Shown here piece by piece: positions 18,147 to 27,361 of a DNA stretch of 64,000 bases (its first letter is position 1; each line of letters opens with the position of its first letter). Origin of the DNA: Pedobacter psychroterrae (GTDB lineage Bacteria; Bacteroidota; Bacteroidia; Sphingobacteriales; Sphingobacteriaceae); contig NZ_SJSL01000006.1 of the NCBI RefSeq assembly GCF_004331695.1, forward strand, positions 186,001 to 250,000, written 5' to 3'. The position numbers and the translations under genes are program-made. The notes beneath the pieces were generated by a model. It ran no database searches. It saw only the letters and a program-made list of their open reading frames with translations, and was not told where the DNA came from.

Positions 18147-18989
18147 CTAAAAAGCCTTTAAACTCATGTCTAAACTTTTCACCGAATGTGTAAGTGCACC
18201 CATAGAAATAAAATCTACTCCACAGGCAGCATATTCAGCAACATTACTTTCGGTAATCCCGCCGGAAGCCTCCGTGATGTATTTGTGATCAATGATGCCA
18301 ACAGCTTTTACAAGGTCGTCAAAACTAAAGTTATCAAGCATAATTCTGTTTACACCTCCTATGGCCAGCACCTCATTCAATTCAGCCAGGTTCCTCACTT
18401 CTATTTCTATTTCCAGGCCTTTGCCCTTATCCTTTAAATATTTTTGTGCCGAAGTGATCGCTTTAGCAATGCCACCGGCATAATCAACATGATTGTCTTT
18501 AATTAATATCATATCATACAACCCAATTCTGTGATTTACCCCACCTCCAATTCTGACGGCCCATTTTTCAAGATATCTCAATCCGGGTGTGGTCTTCCTG
18601 GTGTCAAGCAACCTGGTTTTGTAGGAAGACAACAGCCTTACGATGTGATTGGTTTTTGTAGCAATACCGCTCATGCGCTGCATACAGTTAAGCACCAGCC
18701 TTTCAGCCAGCAAAATCGAATGTGTACTCCCCGATACAGTGAGCACAATATCTCCGTATTTAACGGATGCCCCATCTTGTATCAATACTTTAATATCCAA
18801 ATTTTGATCAATATACCGGAAAATGGCTAAAGACAATGCTACTCCAGCCACAATACCGTCTTCTTTAATGATCAACTTTGCCTGTCCCTGTGCATCCGCT
18901 GGAATGGTAGAAAGTGAAGTATGATCCCCGTCGCCCAGATCTTCAGCTATCGCATTTTTTATAAACTGATCTATGATTTGCTTATCCAA
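18147..18989 (-). CDS. nadC: Nicotinate-nucleotide pyrophosphorylase (carboxylating), TTG start
   Basis: 280 residues. Motifs are EDLGDGDHTSL near the N-terminus, LNCMQRMSGIAT, LDTRKTTPGLR, GGGVNHRIGL, IKDNHV and EASGGI, all diagnostic of quinolinate phosphoribosyltransferase. It makes nicotinate mononucleotide from quinolinate and PRPP in NAD synthesis. The start is TTG: a stop codon lies two codons upstream and the next in-frame ATG is far inside, beyond the conserved N-terminus. A TATTTTTG box lies 16 bases before it. plsY follows after two bases. nadA and nadB are not in the window. Confidence 0.93.
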   Translation of the reverse strand: MDKQIIDQFIKNAIAEDLGDGDHTSLSTIPADAQGQAKLIIKEDGIVAGVALSLAIFRYIDQNLDIKVLIQDGASVKYGDIVLTVSGSTHSILLAERLVLNCMQRMSGIATKTNHIVRLLSSYKTRLLDTRKTTPGLRYLEKWAVRIGGGVNHRIGLYDMILIKDNHVDYAGGIAKAITSAQKYLKDKGKGLEIEIEVRNLAELNEVLAIGGVNRIMLDNFSFDDLVKAVGIIDHKYITEASGGITESNVAEYAACGVDFISMGALTHSVKSLDMSLKAF

Positions 18990-19005
18990 AACTTAAATTT
19001 AAACC

Positions 19006-19013
19006 CAAAAATA
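19006..19013 (-). promoter_or_regulatory. -7 box TATTTTTG before nadC
   Basis: The minus strand reads TATTTTTG, 16 bases upstream of the TTG start of nadC, in the gap after the DUF4783 gene. It suggests that nadC-plsY has its own promoter. Confidence 0.45.
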
Positions 19014-19026
19014 GCATTTTTTACAA

Positions 19027-19419
19027 CTATTTCTCAGCCTCAATTCTCAATTCCGTAATTAAAAAAGCATTGCCTGTCTTTTTCATGGTAATAGATACCC
19101 TGAATGTACCGTTTTTGGTTGCCAAAGAAAGCGCGCCATATCTATAATTCGGATTGGTATTTAAACGGTGGATTACCGATGATTTTACAGGAACATACTT
19201 CGTAAAAAAACTTCTCAGGATCTGTTCCGCCTGAGCTTTAGAATATACATCTTCTTCCTCAATTATGATCAGATCTATGGAAGAAGAAAAATGCGCAGCA
19301 ATTTCCTTGGAGTTTGCCCCCTTAAAATGTGCGGACAAACCATCGACTATATCTGCCTGTATGGCCCCAAAAGAGGAAAAATGCACTAACAGAACCAAGA
19401 AATAAGGTAGCGGCTTCAT
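19027..19419 (-). CDS. DUF4783 protein, secreted, function unknown
   Basis: 130 residues from ATG 19419, where a normal signal peptide begins (MKPLPYFLVLLVHFSS, cleavage near AIQA). An upstream ATG at 19452 adds 11 residues that do not fit a signal. The mature part (VDGLSAHFKGANSKEIAAHF, FFTKYVPVKSSVIH, YGALSLATKNGTFRVSI) matches my knowledge of DUF4783, a small NTF2-like periplasmic family common in Bacteroidota. No active site is evident. It is upstream of nadC (37-base gap) and divergent from gpmI. Confidence 0.75.
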   Translation of the reverse strand: MKPLPYFLVLLVHFSSFGAIQADIVDGLSAHFKGANSKEIAAHFSSSIDLIIIEEEDVYSKAQAEQILRSFFTKYVPVKSSVIHRLNTNPNYRYGALSLATKNGTFRVSITMKKTGNAFLITELRIEAEK

Positions 19420-19478
19420 GATATGTATATAGCTAATACTATATTGATACATAAATTATGCCATTAATATATTTGCCT

Positions 19479-19486
19479 TATCTTTG
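19479..19486 (+). promoter_or_regulatory. -7 box TATCTTTG upstream of gpmI
   Basis: TATCTTTG matches TAnnTTTG; TATG at 19457-19460 lies 18 bases upstream as an imperfect -33 element. The predicted leader to the gpmI ATG is about 65 bases. Confidence 0.55.
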
Positions 19487-19558
19487 TTATATCGATTAGC
19501 AGTTAAAATTGCCTCGCCATCTATGGCTTGAATACATCAAATAAAAAGCAGAACAACA

Positions 19559-21079
19559 ATGAATGATAAAAAATTAGTACTACTTATTCTTGACGGTTGG
19601 GGATACGGCAAAAAAGACAATTCTGATGCAGCATATGCAGCCAATACTCCTTTTTTTGACTCATTACTATTAAATTATCCCAATTCAAAACTGGAGGCGT
19701 CAGGCGAAGCGGTTGGTTTGCCTGAAGGCCAGATGGGGAATTCAGAAGTCGGCCATATGAACCTCGGCGCAGGCCGTGTCGTTTACCAGGAACTTGGCAG
19801 GATCAACAAGGCCATCAGCGACAGGACACTCCACAGCAATGAAACTTTAGTGGAGGCTTTCACCTACGCCAGGACACACAATAAGCCGGTACATTTTATA
19901 GGATTGGTGTCTGACGGTGGTGTACATGCACACATCAACCACCTTAAAGCCCTCTGCGATGCGGCTGGCGAACAAGGCCTGAAAGATGTGTTCATTCATG
20001 CTTTTATGGACGGAAGGGACACAGACCCTAATTCAGGACTAAATTTTATTAAAGATCTCAGTCATCATTTAGAGCGCTCGACAGGGCAGATAGCCAGTCT
20101 GATAGGACGTTATTATGCCATGGACAGGGATACCAGATGGGAAAGGGTTAAACTTGCGTATGACCTGCTTACTGCTGGTGTGGGACAACCCACCATAGAC
20201 CCCATAGCAGTCATAGAACAATCGTACCGCGATGGCATTACTGACGAATTTATCAAACCTATTGTGGTAACAAAAGCCGACGGATCAGCATTGGCAACTA
20301 TCAATGAAGGCGATGTGGTCATCTGCTTCAACTACCGGACAGACCGGGGCAGGGAGATCACTTCGGTGTTATGTCAGGCCGACTATCCTGATTTTGGCAT
20401 GCACAAACGAAACCTGTACTATGTCACAATGACCACCTATGACGAGAGTTTTCAACATGTAAAAGTTGTCTTTACCAAAGACGACCTCTCTCAGACCCTG
20501 GGTGAAGTACTTGAAGCAAATCACAAGAACCAGATCCGCATTGCGGAAACCGAGAAATACCCGCATGTTACCTTTTTCTTCTCCGGAGGCCGTGAGCTTG
20601 AATTTGTAAATGAAAAGCGGATCTTGGTCCCCTCCCCTAAGGTAGCAACTTACGACCTGCAACCAGAAATGAGTGCTGCTGGCATTACTGCAGCCATTTC
20701 AATAGAATTGGAAAGCAGATGGGCAGATTTTGTATGTCTTAACTTTGCCAATCCAGACATGGTAGGACATACGGGCGTATTTGAGGCTGTAGTAAAAGCA
20801 GTAGAAACAGCTGATGCCTGCGCGGAAATTGTGGTGAATAAAGGCATCGAAAACGGTTATTCCTTCATCATTTTAGCAGACCATGGCAATTCAGAATTTA
20901 TGGTCAACAAGGACGGTTCTGCCAATACCGCACATACTACCAATCTGGTTCCCTGTATTTTAATAGACAATGACTACAAAAACATCAGAGATGGTAAACT
21001 GGGCGACATTGCCCCTACCATTCTGCAAATATTAGGCATCCAAAAGCCGGAGATTATGACCGGCAACGTATTGGTATAA
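19559..21079 (+). CDS. gpmI: 2,3-bisphosphoglycerate-independent phosphoglycerate mutase
   Basis: 506 residues, the usual length. An alkaline-phosphatase-fold dimanganese enzyme: LILDGWGYG with metal-binding Asp12, the phosphoserine nucleophile Ser62 in GQMGNSEVGHMNLG, then HAFMDGRDTDP, CFNYRTDRGREIT, NFANPDMVGHTG and LADHGNSE. It interconverts 3- and 2-phosphoglycerate in glycolysis. Its stop codon overlaps the start of the next gene (TAATG), so the small lipoprotein is co-transcribed. Confidence 0.97.
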   Translation: MNDKKLVLLILDGWGYGKKDNSDAAYAANTPFFDSLLLNYPNSKLEASGEAVGLPEGQMGNSEVGHMNLGAGRVVYQELGRINKAISDRTLHSNETLVEAFTYARTHNKPVHFIGLVSDGGVHAHINHLKALCDAAGEQGLKDVFIHAFMDGRDTDPNSGLNFIKDLSHHLERSTGQIASLIGRYYAMDRDTRWERVKLAYDLLTAGVGQPTIDPIAVIEQSYRDGITDEFIKPIVVTKADGSALATINEGDVVICFNYRTDRGREITSVLCQADYPDFGMHKRNLYYVTMTTYDESFQHVKVVFTKDDLSQTLGEVLEANHKNQIRIAETEKYPHVTFFFSGGRELEFVNEKRILVPSPKVATYDLQPEMSAAGITAAISIELESRWADFVCLNFANPDMVGHTGVFEAVVKAVETADACAEIVVNKGIENGYSFIILADHGNSEFMVNKDGSANTAHTTNLVPCILIDNDYKNIRDGKLGDIAPTILQILGIQKPEIMTGNVLV

Positions 21080-21624
21080 TGAATTATAAAACAGCATCTT
21101 TTTTCATTCTTTTGCTTTGTTGCGGCTGTCAGAGCACACCAGAGCAAATGCAAAAGAATGAATTAACTTATTTTGACCTGAAGGGCTATTTTGAACAGGA
21201 AAGCATCCGGCTGTCAAAAGCTGCACCGCTCATTGTCAAAACAGTAAGGGTAAATGATTCATCTGAAACAAAAACAACCCGCATAGCCGACTGGAGAAAG
21301 GAGCTGGAAATTTTTAAAGATGCTGACATCAATAAGACTGCCTGGAAAGGCCTGTTCAAAATCACCAAAGTAAATGGCGACCAGCAATACACTACTGACA
21401 ATGAAAAGATACCGGTAAAGGAACTGACTATAATTTATAAAAAAGGCAGCACGCAACTGAATGCGCTAAAAGGTTTCCGGATCGTTGTCAAAAACATCAA
21501 CCTCTTATACCACTCTACTGATACCCTGATCTATTATCCTGATAGCATTTACCAGGTAAAAAAGGCGCAAAACATTTTATTCCTGTCCGACAAGCGTTAC
21601 CAGATCAGCGGTAAGTTTCCATAA
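21079..21624 (+). CDS. Hypothetical lipoprotein coupled to gpmI
   Basis: 181 residues. A lipoprotein signal (FFILLLCCGCQS, likely lipidated at Cys17) is followed by a beta-rich domain with TRIADWRKELEIFKDADINK and ITKVNGDQQYTTDNEKIPVK. I do not know a named family for it, although such lipoproteins after gpmI seem common in related bacteria. The start codon overlaps the gpmI stop by one base, indicating translational coupling. It is convergent with a TPR gene eight bases away, with no clear terminator. Confidence 0.75.
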   Translation: MNYKTASFFILLLCCGCQSTPEQMQKNELTYFDLKGYFEQESIRLSKAAPLIVKTVRVNDSSETKTTRIADWRKELEIFKDADINKTAWKGLFKITKVNGDQQYTTDNEKIPVKELTIIYKKGSTQLNALKGFRIVVKNINLLYHSTDTLIYYPDSIYQVKKAQNILFLSDKRYQISGKFP

Positions 21625-21632
21625 TATTTAGC

Positions 21633-22253
21633 TTATTTAAGGCTGGTTATCTGTGCTTTAACATACTCTACCAGAGAAGTTATGTCCTTACGCTGAGGCT
21701 GAGAAGTTAAAATACTCTGAAAATCAGCCACCGAATTATTAAACAGTGCTATACATGCAGTCTTTTCAGCCGACTTTTTAATCTTGTATGATTTATAAAT
21801 ACCATAATCCTTGTAAGCCAGTCCACGGTTCTGCAACAACTGCGGATCATCTTCCCCTTTTATTTCTATGGCTTTTGTGAAATCCTTAATGGATGAAAGG
21901 TAAAAGCTCTCCCTCATCTGGTTCAAAGACTCCTTAGGGTCGTTGGCTAAGTTAAGCCTCGCTTTACCACGGTAATAATAGGCAGAATAATCAGATGGCT
22001 TTAAAGTAATAAACCTGCTATAGGTAGAAATAGAATTGTCATAATCACCGCACTGAAAATAAGAATAACCCAGCATCTTTATTACACCTGCATTATTTGG
22101 GTCTTTAGACTCTGCCTTTTCCAGCTGCGCTACCGCACCTTTATAGTCACCTTTCATCATTGCCTGCATGGCAATTTTATCATAATTTTGTCCAATGCTA
22201 TTTTTTGCGGAAATAACAAGCAATATCAATGCGAAGTGTTTGAAATAGTTCAT
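21633..22253 (-). CDS. Secreted TPR protein
   Basis: 206 residues with a signal peptide (ending ISAKNSIGQ). Tetratricopeptide repeats span about residues 25-140: MMKGDYKGAVAQLEKAESKD, VIKMLGYSYFQCGDYDNSIS and SAYYYRGKARLN. TPR domains mediate protein contacts; no enzymatic domain is present. It faces lon across a roughly 300-base gap. Partner and role unknown. Confidence 0.8.
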   Translation of the reverse strand: MNYFKHFALILLVISAKNSIGQNYDKIAMQAMMKGDYKGAVAQLEKAESKDPNNAGVIKMLGYSYFQCGDYDNSISTYSRFITLKPSDYSAYYYRGKARLNLANDPKESLNQMRESFYLSSIKDFTKAIEIKGEDDPQLLQNRGLAYKDYGIYKSYKIKKSAEKTACIALFNNSVADFQSILTSQPQRKDITSLVEYVKAQITSLK

Positions 22254-22569
22254 TAACTTTTATTTAATAATAAATATATTTAGTTTTAACCCGATCCCTT
22301 AATAAAGGTATAAACTATTTTGCAGATACAGGCCAAAAGATCTAAATTGACAGCTATCATACCATTTACAAATTACTACTAATAAACGTAAGATAAATAA
22401 AAATATGATCAGCCTGTAGCGGAATATTTTTAAGCCTGACTTTTTAACATAGAAAATCGCCGCTTTTGACTTTGGCACAGGAGTTGAAATTACGGTTATT
22501 CAATACAAATGATTACACTGCAATCGACATACTGTCAGATTGTCGCTTTTAAATTTTAAGAGTTATTTA
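22254..22569 (+). other. 316-base divergent intergenic region upstream of lon
   Basis: No ORF or RNA gene is seen. The notable element is a sigma-54-like sequence at 22472-22488. No TAnnTTTG box is found close to the lon start. The upstream half is AT-rich. Confidence 0.5.
22472..22488 (+). promoter_or_regulatory. Candidate sigma-54 (-24/-12) promoter of lon
   Basis: TTGGCACAGGAGTTGAA resembles TTGGCACGnnnnTTGCA: the GG and the -12 dinucleotide have the correct ten-base spacing, but the -12 element reads GA, not GC. It lies 82 bases before the lon ATG. Sigma-54 use is inference. Confidence 0.4.
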
Positions 22570-25041
22570 ATGAGTAAACAAGATCAGTTTGATTTTAGTA
22601 ACGCACTACCAATCATAAACGAGGATACTGAGTTTTTTCCGCTTATGTCCCAACAGGACGAAGATGAAATGAACAACGAAGAAACACCGGAAGTCCTTCC
22701 CATACTGCCTTTAAGAAACACTGTTTTATTTCCGGGTGTGGTCATCCCCATCACCGTAGGTAGGGACAAATCCATAAAGCTAATCAAGGATGCCTACAAA
22801 GGCAACAAGACCATTGGCGTGGTTTCCCAGCGCGATGTTTCTATAGAAGACCCTTCCTTTGAACAGCTCAACAGCGTGGGCACGGTAGCACACGTGATCA
22901 AAATGCTACAGATGCCCGACGGAAATACCACCGTGATCATCCAGGGCAAGCAACGCTTCCGCTTATTGGAAGAAGTTCAGTCAGAGCCTTATATCAAAGT
23001 AACCATCAGTAAGTTTACCGAAGCTAAGCATAAAAGCGATAAAGAATTTAAAGCACTCGTAGCCTCCATCAAGGAGATGTCCAGTCAGATCATCCAGCTT
23101 TCGCCCAATATTCCAAGCGAAGCAGGGATTGCGCTGAAGAACATTGAGAGTACTTCCTTTCTGATCAACTTCATCTCTTCAAACATGAACGCAGATGTGG
23201 CAGATAAGCAAAAGATGCTGGAAATGACCAATCTGCGCGAACGTGCTACCATGGTAATGGAACTGCTGACACTGGAGCTTCAGATGCTCGAGCTTAAAAA
23301 CCAGATCCAGTCTAAGGTACGTACCGACCTCGATAAACAGCAAAGAGATTATTTCTTAAACCAGCAACTAAAGACCATCCAGGAAGAACTGGGCGGCAAC
23401 TCTTCTGACCTGGAATACGAAGCTTTAGAGACACGCGCCAAGAAAAAGAAATGGTCTGCCCCCGTTAGCAAACACTTCAATAAAGAACTGGAAAAACTAG
23501 GCAGGATGAACCCCGCTGCGCCCGACTATTCCGTACAGATCAATTACCTGGAGCTGCTGCTGGACCTACCATGGAATGACTTTACCAAAGATAATTTCGA
23601 CTTAAAAAGAGCACAGCGCATCCTCGATAAAGATCATTTCGGACTGGAGAAAGTCAAAAAACGTATCATAGAATACCTTGCCGTATTAAAACTTAAACGC
23701 GACATGAAGGCCCCTATCATCTGTCTGGTAGGCCCTCCGGGAGTGGGTAAAACTTCTCTTGGCAAGTCCATCGCCAAAGCGCTGAACAGAAAGTATGTGC
23801 GCATGGCACTGGGCGGCATCAGGGACGAGGCCGAAATACGCGGACACAGAAAAACATACATCGGCGCCATGCCTGGGCGTATTATTCAGTCTATTAAAAA
23901 GGCGGGCGCTGCAAATCCGGTATTTGTACTGGATGAAATTGACAAGGTAGGTTCGGATTTCAGGGGCGACCCTTCATCAGCTTTGCTGGAAGTACTTGAT
24001 CCTGAGCAGAACAATGCATTCAATGATCATTATGTGGAGACAGACTACGACCTGTCAAACGTACTTTTTATCGCCACTGCCAATTCTTTAAGCTCGGTAC
24101 AGCCTGCCCTGCTTGATCGTATGGAGATCATTGAAGTCAACGGCTATACCATCGAAGAAAAGATAGAGATCGCCAAAAAGTACCTGCTGCCAAAGCAAAA
24201 AAATCAGCATGGTATCAAAACAAAAGACATTTCTTTAAAAACTTCGCTGATAGAAAAAGTAATCGAAGACTATACCAGGGAATCAGGAGTACGTGGTCTG
24301 GAAAAGAAAATAGGTTCACTGGTGCGTGGTGTGGCTACAAAGATCGCTATGGAAGAAACTTACGAGCCCAACCTGAATTTTGAAGATGTAGAGCGCATAC
24401 TCGGTGCACCAATATATGATAAGGACCTCTACGAGGGCAATGAAGTAGCAGGTGTAGTAACCGGCCTGGCCTGGACTTCAGTGGGCGGGGACATCCTCTT
24501 TATAGAAGCAAGCCTAAGCCCTGGTAAAGGAAAACTGACCCTTACGGGAAACCTTGGCGAAGTGATGAAAGAGTCTGCCATTATAGCACTGGCCTATCTT
24601 CGTGCACATGCCGAACTGTTTGACATAGACCACCTGCTCTTCGACCAGTGGGACATCCATGTACACGTACCTGCAGGCGCTACGCCAAAAGACGGACCAT
24701 CAGCAGGGATTACCATGCTTACCGCACTGACTTCGGCCTTTACTCAGCGCAAGGTAAAACCCAACCTGGCCATGACAGGAGAGATCACCTTACGCGGAAA
24801 AGTGCTGCCGGTAGGAGGAATCAAAGAAAAAATACTTGCCGCCAAAAGAGCAAACATCAAGGATGTAATTTTATGCAAATCCAACCGCAAGGATATTCTG
24901 GAAATAAAGGAAAGCTATATCAAAGACCTTAATTTTCACTACGTGTCTGAAATGAAAGAGGTTATTGATCTGGCACTCACCAAAGAAAAAGTAAAGAATC
25001 CTCAAAATCTGGAAATAAAACCAAAGGTAATTGCTAACTAA
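22570..25041 (+). CDS. lon: ATP-dependent protease Lon
   Basis: 823 residues from ATG 22570; an upstream in-frame TTG at 22540 would add ten unlikely residues. The N-terminal substrate domain starts with LPILPLRNTVLFPG. The AAA+ domain has Walker A GPPGVGKTS (about residues 389-397) and Walker B VFVLDEIDK. The C-terminal protease has the catalytic serine in KDGPSAGITM and the paired lysine 43 residues later in GGIKEKILAAK, the same spacing as in E. coli Lon (Ser679, Lys722). It degrades misfolded and regulatory proteins in the cytoplasm. A sigma-54-like element lies upstream. Confidence 0.96.
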   Translation: MSKQDQFDFSNALPIINEDTEFFPLMSQQDEDEMNNEETPEVLPILPLRNTVLFPGVVIPITVGRDKSIKLIKDAYKGNKTIGVVSQRDVSIEDPSFEQLNSVGTVAHVIKMLQMPDGNTTVIIQGKQRFRLLEEVQSEPYIKVTISKFTEAKHKSDKEFKALVASIKEMSSQIIQLSPNIPSEAGIALKNIESTSFLINFISSNMNADVADKQKMLEMTNLRERATMVMELLTLELQMLELKNQIQSKVRTDLDKQQRDYFLNQQLKTIQEELGGNSSDLEYEALETRAKKKKWSAPVSKHFNKELEKLGRMNPAAPDYSVQINYLELLLDLPWNDFTKDNFDLKRAQRILDKDHFGLEKVKKRIIEYLAVLKLKRDMKAPIICLVGPPGVGKTSLGKSIAKALNRKYVRMALGGIRDEAEIRGHRKTYIGAMPGRIIQSIKKAGAANPVFVLDEIDKVGSDFRGDPSSALLEVLDPEQNNAFNDHYVETDYDLSNVLFIATANSLSSVQPALLDRMEIIEVNGYTIEEKIEIAKKYLLPKQKNQHGIKTKDISLKTSLIEKVIEDYTRESGVRGLEKKIGSLVRGVATKIAMEETYEPNLNFEDVERILGAPIYDKDLYEGNEVAGVVTGLAWTSVGGDILFIEASLSPGKGKLTLTGNLGEVMKESAIIALAYLRAHAELFDIDHLLFDQWDIHVHVPAGATPKDGPSAGITMLTALTSAFTQRKVKPNLAMTGEITLRGKVLPVGGIKEKILAAKRANIKDVILCKSNRKDILEIKESYIKDLNFHYVSEMKEVIDLALTKEKVKNPQNLEIKPKVIAN

Positions 25042-25132
25042 TCAATTTTTACTTAATATTGGAATACAAGCCGGGCCTATGGATCAAATAAATAGGCCTG
25101 CCTTCATAACCTTATAAATTAAATATTTAAAA

Positions 25133-25648
25133 ATGAAAAAATTATCATTGGTATGCAGCTTTTTGTTCATGGCATTCTGCTCGGCTAAAGTTGTTGCACA
25201 GGAAGCTGCCAGTCAGCGTGCACAGAATATTTTTATTGAACTTGGCGGACAGGGCCTTACCCTGACTGCTAACTACGATTCGAGATTTACCAACAAAAGG
25301 GATGGTCTGGGAGGCCGCATCGGCGTTGGCCATATCTCATCCGATGGGAGTAGTGTGACTACGGTTCCGGTATCTCTGAATTACCTTCTGGGCAAGGAAA
25401 GACGTTATTTTGAAATAGGTCTGGGTGCTACTTATGCCACGGCAACCGTTGACGGGTCATTTCTGGATTTTGGAGGTGATGATGATGGCGATGACAGCGG
25501 CAGCACACTGATAGGGACCATGAGTTTCGCCTACAGGCTGCAGCCTATGGATTCCGGATTTTCATTTCGCGCAGGTATCACGCCTATCTTTGGTAAAGAT
25601 TTCTTTATCCCATACTACGGTGGAATTAGCTTAGGCTATACTTTCTAA
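25133..25648 (+). CDS. Small outer-membrane beta-barrel protein, function unknown
   Basis: 171 residues with a signal peptide (ending KVVAQ). The rest alternates short beta-strands (FIELGGQGLTLTANYDSRF, YFEIGLGATYATATV) and ends in GGISLGYTF, with the terminal aromatic residue expected of outer-membrane barrels. An acidic loop, DFGGDDDGDDSG, may be surface exposed. It fits the general outer-membrane beta-barrel group of about eight strands. No function can be assigned. A clear terminator follows. Confidence 0.75.
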   Translation: MKKLSLVCSFLFMAFCSAKVVAQEAASQRAQNIFIELGGQGLTLTANYDSRFTNKRDGLGGRIGVGHISSDGSSVTTVPVSLNYLLGKERRYFEIGLGATYATATVDGSFLDFGGDDDGDDSGSTLIGTMSFAYRLQPMDSGFSFRAGITPIFGKDFFIPYYGGISLGYTF

Positions 25649-25673
25649 TTTCAGCAAAAAGCAATATTATAAG

Positions 25674-25703
25674 CTCCGGTACAGACCTACCGGAGTTTTT
25701 TTT
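25674..25703 (+). terminator. Intrinsic terminator after the beta-barrel gene
   Basis: CTCCGGT and ACCGGAG arms with an eight-base loop are followed by eight Ts (25696-25703). Confidence 0.88.
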
Positions 25704-25714
25704 GAACCATATTA

Positions 25715-26668
25715 ATGAAAAATAAACTATACCTGATCTTTGCGCTATGTACAATACTAGCGAACAGCAGCAAAGGACAATCGTTCAAAAATGAATTCGG
25801 TTTCAGAAGTGATAACGATTCCTATCTGGCACAGGGATCAGACATGTACTATACCAACGGCTTGTACATCCATTTCCGCCATGCTACAAATCAGGAACAT
25901 CTTAAACAAAGTTTAGAAAAAAAGATCTTTGAGATCTCTGCAGGGCAAAAAATCTTTAACCCGAGGTCAGGCTACTCGCCAGACCCTGACAGACAGGACC
26001 GCCCCTTTGCCGGATACTTGTATGCCGGCGCCGCTATGAGCTGGTATAGTAAAAAAGAAAGCGTTTTTAAAATGGCTGTAGAATTAGGCACCACAGGCCC
26101 CAATTCTCTTTCGCAATCCGGACAGGAATTGCTGCATAATACCATCGGGTTTTACGAACTGGCGGGTTGGGAATATCAGATTAAAAATGAAAACAGCATC
26201 AATCTATCTGCCCAATATACCAAGCTCATCAGCCGTTCTGAAGACAATACTACTGACCTTTCTTTTGAAGGTTACGCAAACGCAGGAACGATCTTTAATG
26301 CAGTGGGTGCAGGTTTTCTCTTCAGAATAGGCCGCATCAACCAGTTATTCAACTCAGGGGCGACAAATTCAGTGATCAGTAACCAACAGAAAACCAGCTC
26401 TTTTATGCCAAGAGAATTGTTTTTTTACACAAGACCGCAGCTTAATTATATAATTTATGATGCAACGGTTCAGGGCAGTATGTTTAACAATGACAGTCCG
26501 GTTACATTTGGTATACAACCCATCGTATTTGAACAGAAACTGGGTCTCAATTACAGTTCCCCCCGCTTCACTTTCGATTTTGGTGTGTACCTGAGAACAA
26601 AAGAAGTCCGCAGCAGGGCGCCGGGGCACCAGTTTGGGGCCATCAGCATGTATTATCGCTTTGACTAA
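25715..26668 (+). CDS. LpxR-family lipid A deacylase-like outer-membrane protein
   Basis: 317 residues with a signal peptide (ending NSSKGQ). FRSDNDSYLAQGSDMYYTNG contains the asparagine-aspartate and tyrosine-threonine-asparagine-glycine elements of the LpxR (DUF2219) family. PDRQDRPFAGYLYAGA and LGTTGPNSLSQ also fit. LpxR removes the 3'-acyloxyacyl group of lipid A at the outer membrane; activity here is family-based inference. The protein ends ISMYYRFD, close to the usual aromatic barrel end. Its stop overlaps that of the convergent arfB. Confidence 0.83.
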   Translation: MKNKLYLIFALCTILANSSKGQSFKNEFGFRSDNDSYLAQGSDMYYTNGLYIHFRHATNQEHLKQSLEKKIFEISAGQKIFNPRSGYSPDPDRQDRPFAGYLYAGAAMSWYSKKESVFKMAVELGTTGPNSLSQSGQELLHNTIGFYELAGWEYQIKNENSINLSAQYTKLISRSEDNTTDLSFEGYANAGTIFNAVGAGFLFRIGRINQLFNSGATNSVISNQQKTSSFMPRELFFYTRPQLNYIIYDATVQGSMFNNDSPVTFGIQPIVFEQKLGLNYSSPRFTFDFGVYLRTKEVRSRAPGHQFGAISMYYRFD

Positions 26669-27075
26669 TCTATAGCCGGACGTCGCCTGGATTCTTTCCT
26701 GGATGCATTGGCTTGTTTATCTGCCAGCCGTTTCCTGATCACAGATTTAGGTGTTTTAGTAGGCTTTCTGACTTTCTGGACGTGAAGGGCTATTTTCAAT
26801 ATACCGATCAACTTTAAAATGGTTCGTTCCTTGTTCATCAGCTGACTGCGGTCTTCCTGCGAGACAACATGCAAATTGCCTTCCTGATCCAGCCGGTGTG
26901 CCAGCCTCTCGTTAATAAGTGCCCGCTCCTCTCCGGTAAAAAAATCAGCCTCAGCAACATTAAAAACCAGCTCCACCTTACTAGAAACTTTATTTACATT
27001 TTGGCCGCCCTTACCCCCGCTTCTGGAAGCCCTGAATTGAGCAAATTTTAAAATGTCTTCTTTATTCGGCAACAT
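26665..27075 (-). CDS. arfB: Alternative ribosome-rescue hydrolase ArfB
   Basis: 136 residues, right for ArfB and too short for RF1/RF2. The catalytic GGQ loop lies in SRSGGKGGQNVNK, and the C-terminus is a basic tail (KTPKSVIRKRLADKQA, ending ESRRRPAID) that enters the mRNA channel of stalled ribosomes. It hydrolyses peptidyl-tRNA on non-stop complexes. A TATCTTTG box ends five bases before the ATG, so the message may be leaderless. Confidence 0.93.
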   Translation of the reverse strand: MLPNKEDILKFAQFRASRSGGKGGQNVNKVSSKVELVFNVAEADFFTGEERALINERLAHRLDQEGNLHVVSQEDRSQLMNKERTILKLIGILKIALHVQKVRKPTKTPKSVIRKRLADKQANASRKESRRRPAID

Positions 27076-27080
27076 ACGGG

Positions 27081-27088
27081 CAAAGATA
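27081..27088 (-). promoter_or_regulatory. -7 box TATCTTTG adjacent to arfB start
   Basis: The minus strand reads TATCTTTG with only five bases before the arfB ATG. No good -33 TTTG is present. Confidence 0.5.
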
Positions 27089-27271
27089 ATAAAATTAAGA
27101 TTCCGGATAAACCAACCACACCCTTAACTTTAAGATTAATTTTTTAATCATCAATCCTGGCGTTTAGCAGTTCAGAACCTTAATCTGGATGTGCGCTTTT
27201 ACGAAATACAAAAATATTTTTTTTCGGGCAAGGAATCGAAAGTCGCCATATAGCGTAAATACTCAATCCAG

Positions 27272-27293
27272 GTTGAGTCCAAGTTGAGTCCAA
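27272..27293. repeat. Tandem duplication of GTTGAGTCCAA
   Basis: Two exact adjacent copies of an 11-base unit, with looser relatives (AATCCAGGTT, TTTAATCCAAG) on either side. Function unknown. Confidence 0.6.
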
Positions 27294-27361
27294 CTTTAAT
27301 CCAAGTATTTCTACAAAAACATGGATTCATAGTGGATTAATCATTCTTTGAAATTGGTTTT

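Noticed and set aside
22540..22569. TTG start for lon
   Set aside because: It adds ten residues not found in Lon proteins; ATG 22570 begins the normal N-terminus.
27220..27240. A T-arm-like sequence on the minus strand (TTTCGATTCC) as the 3' half of a split tRNA
   Set aside because: Its flanks do not pair into a T-stem, and it lies about 130 bases from the D-arm-like piece.
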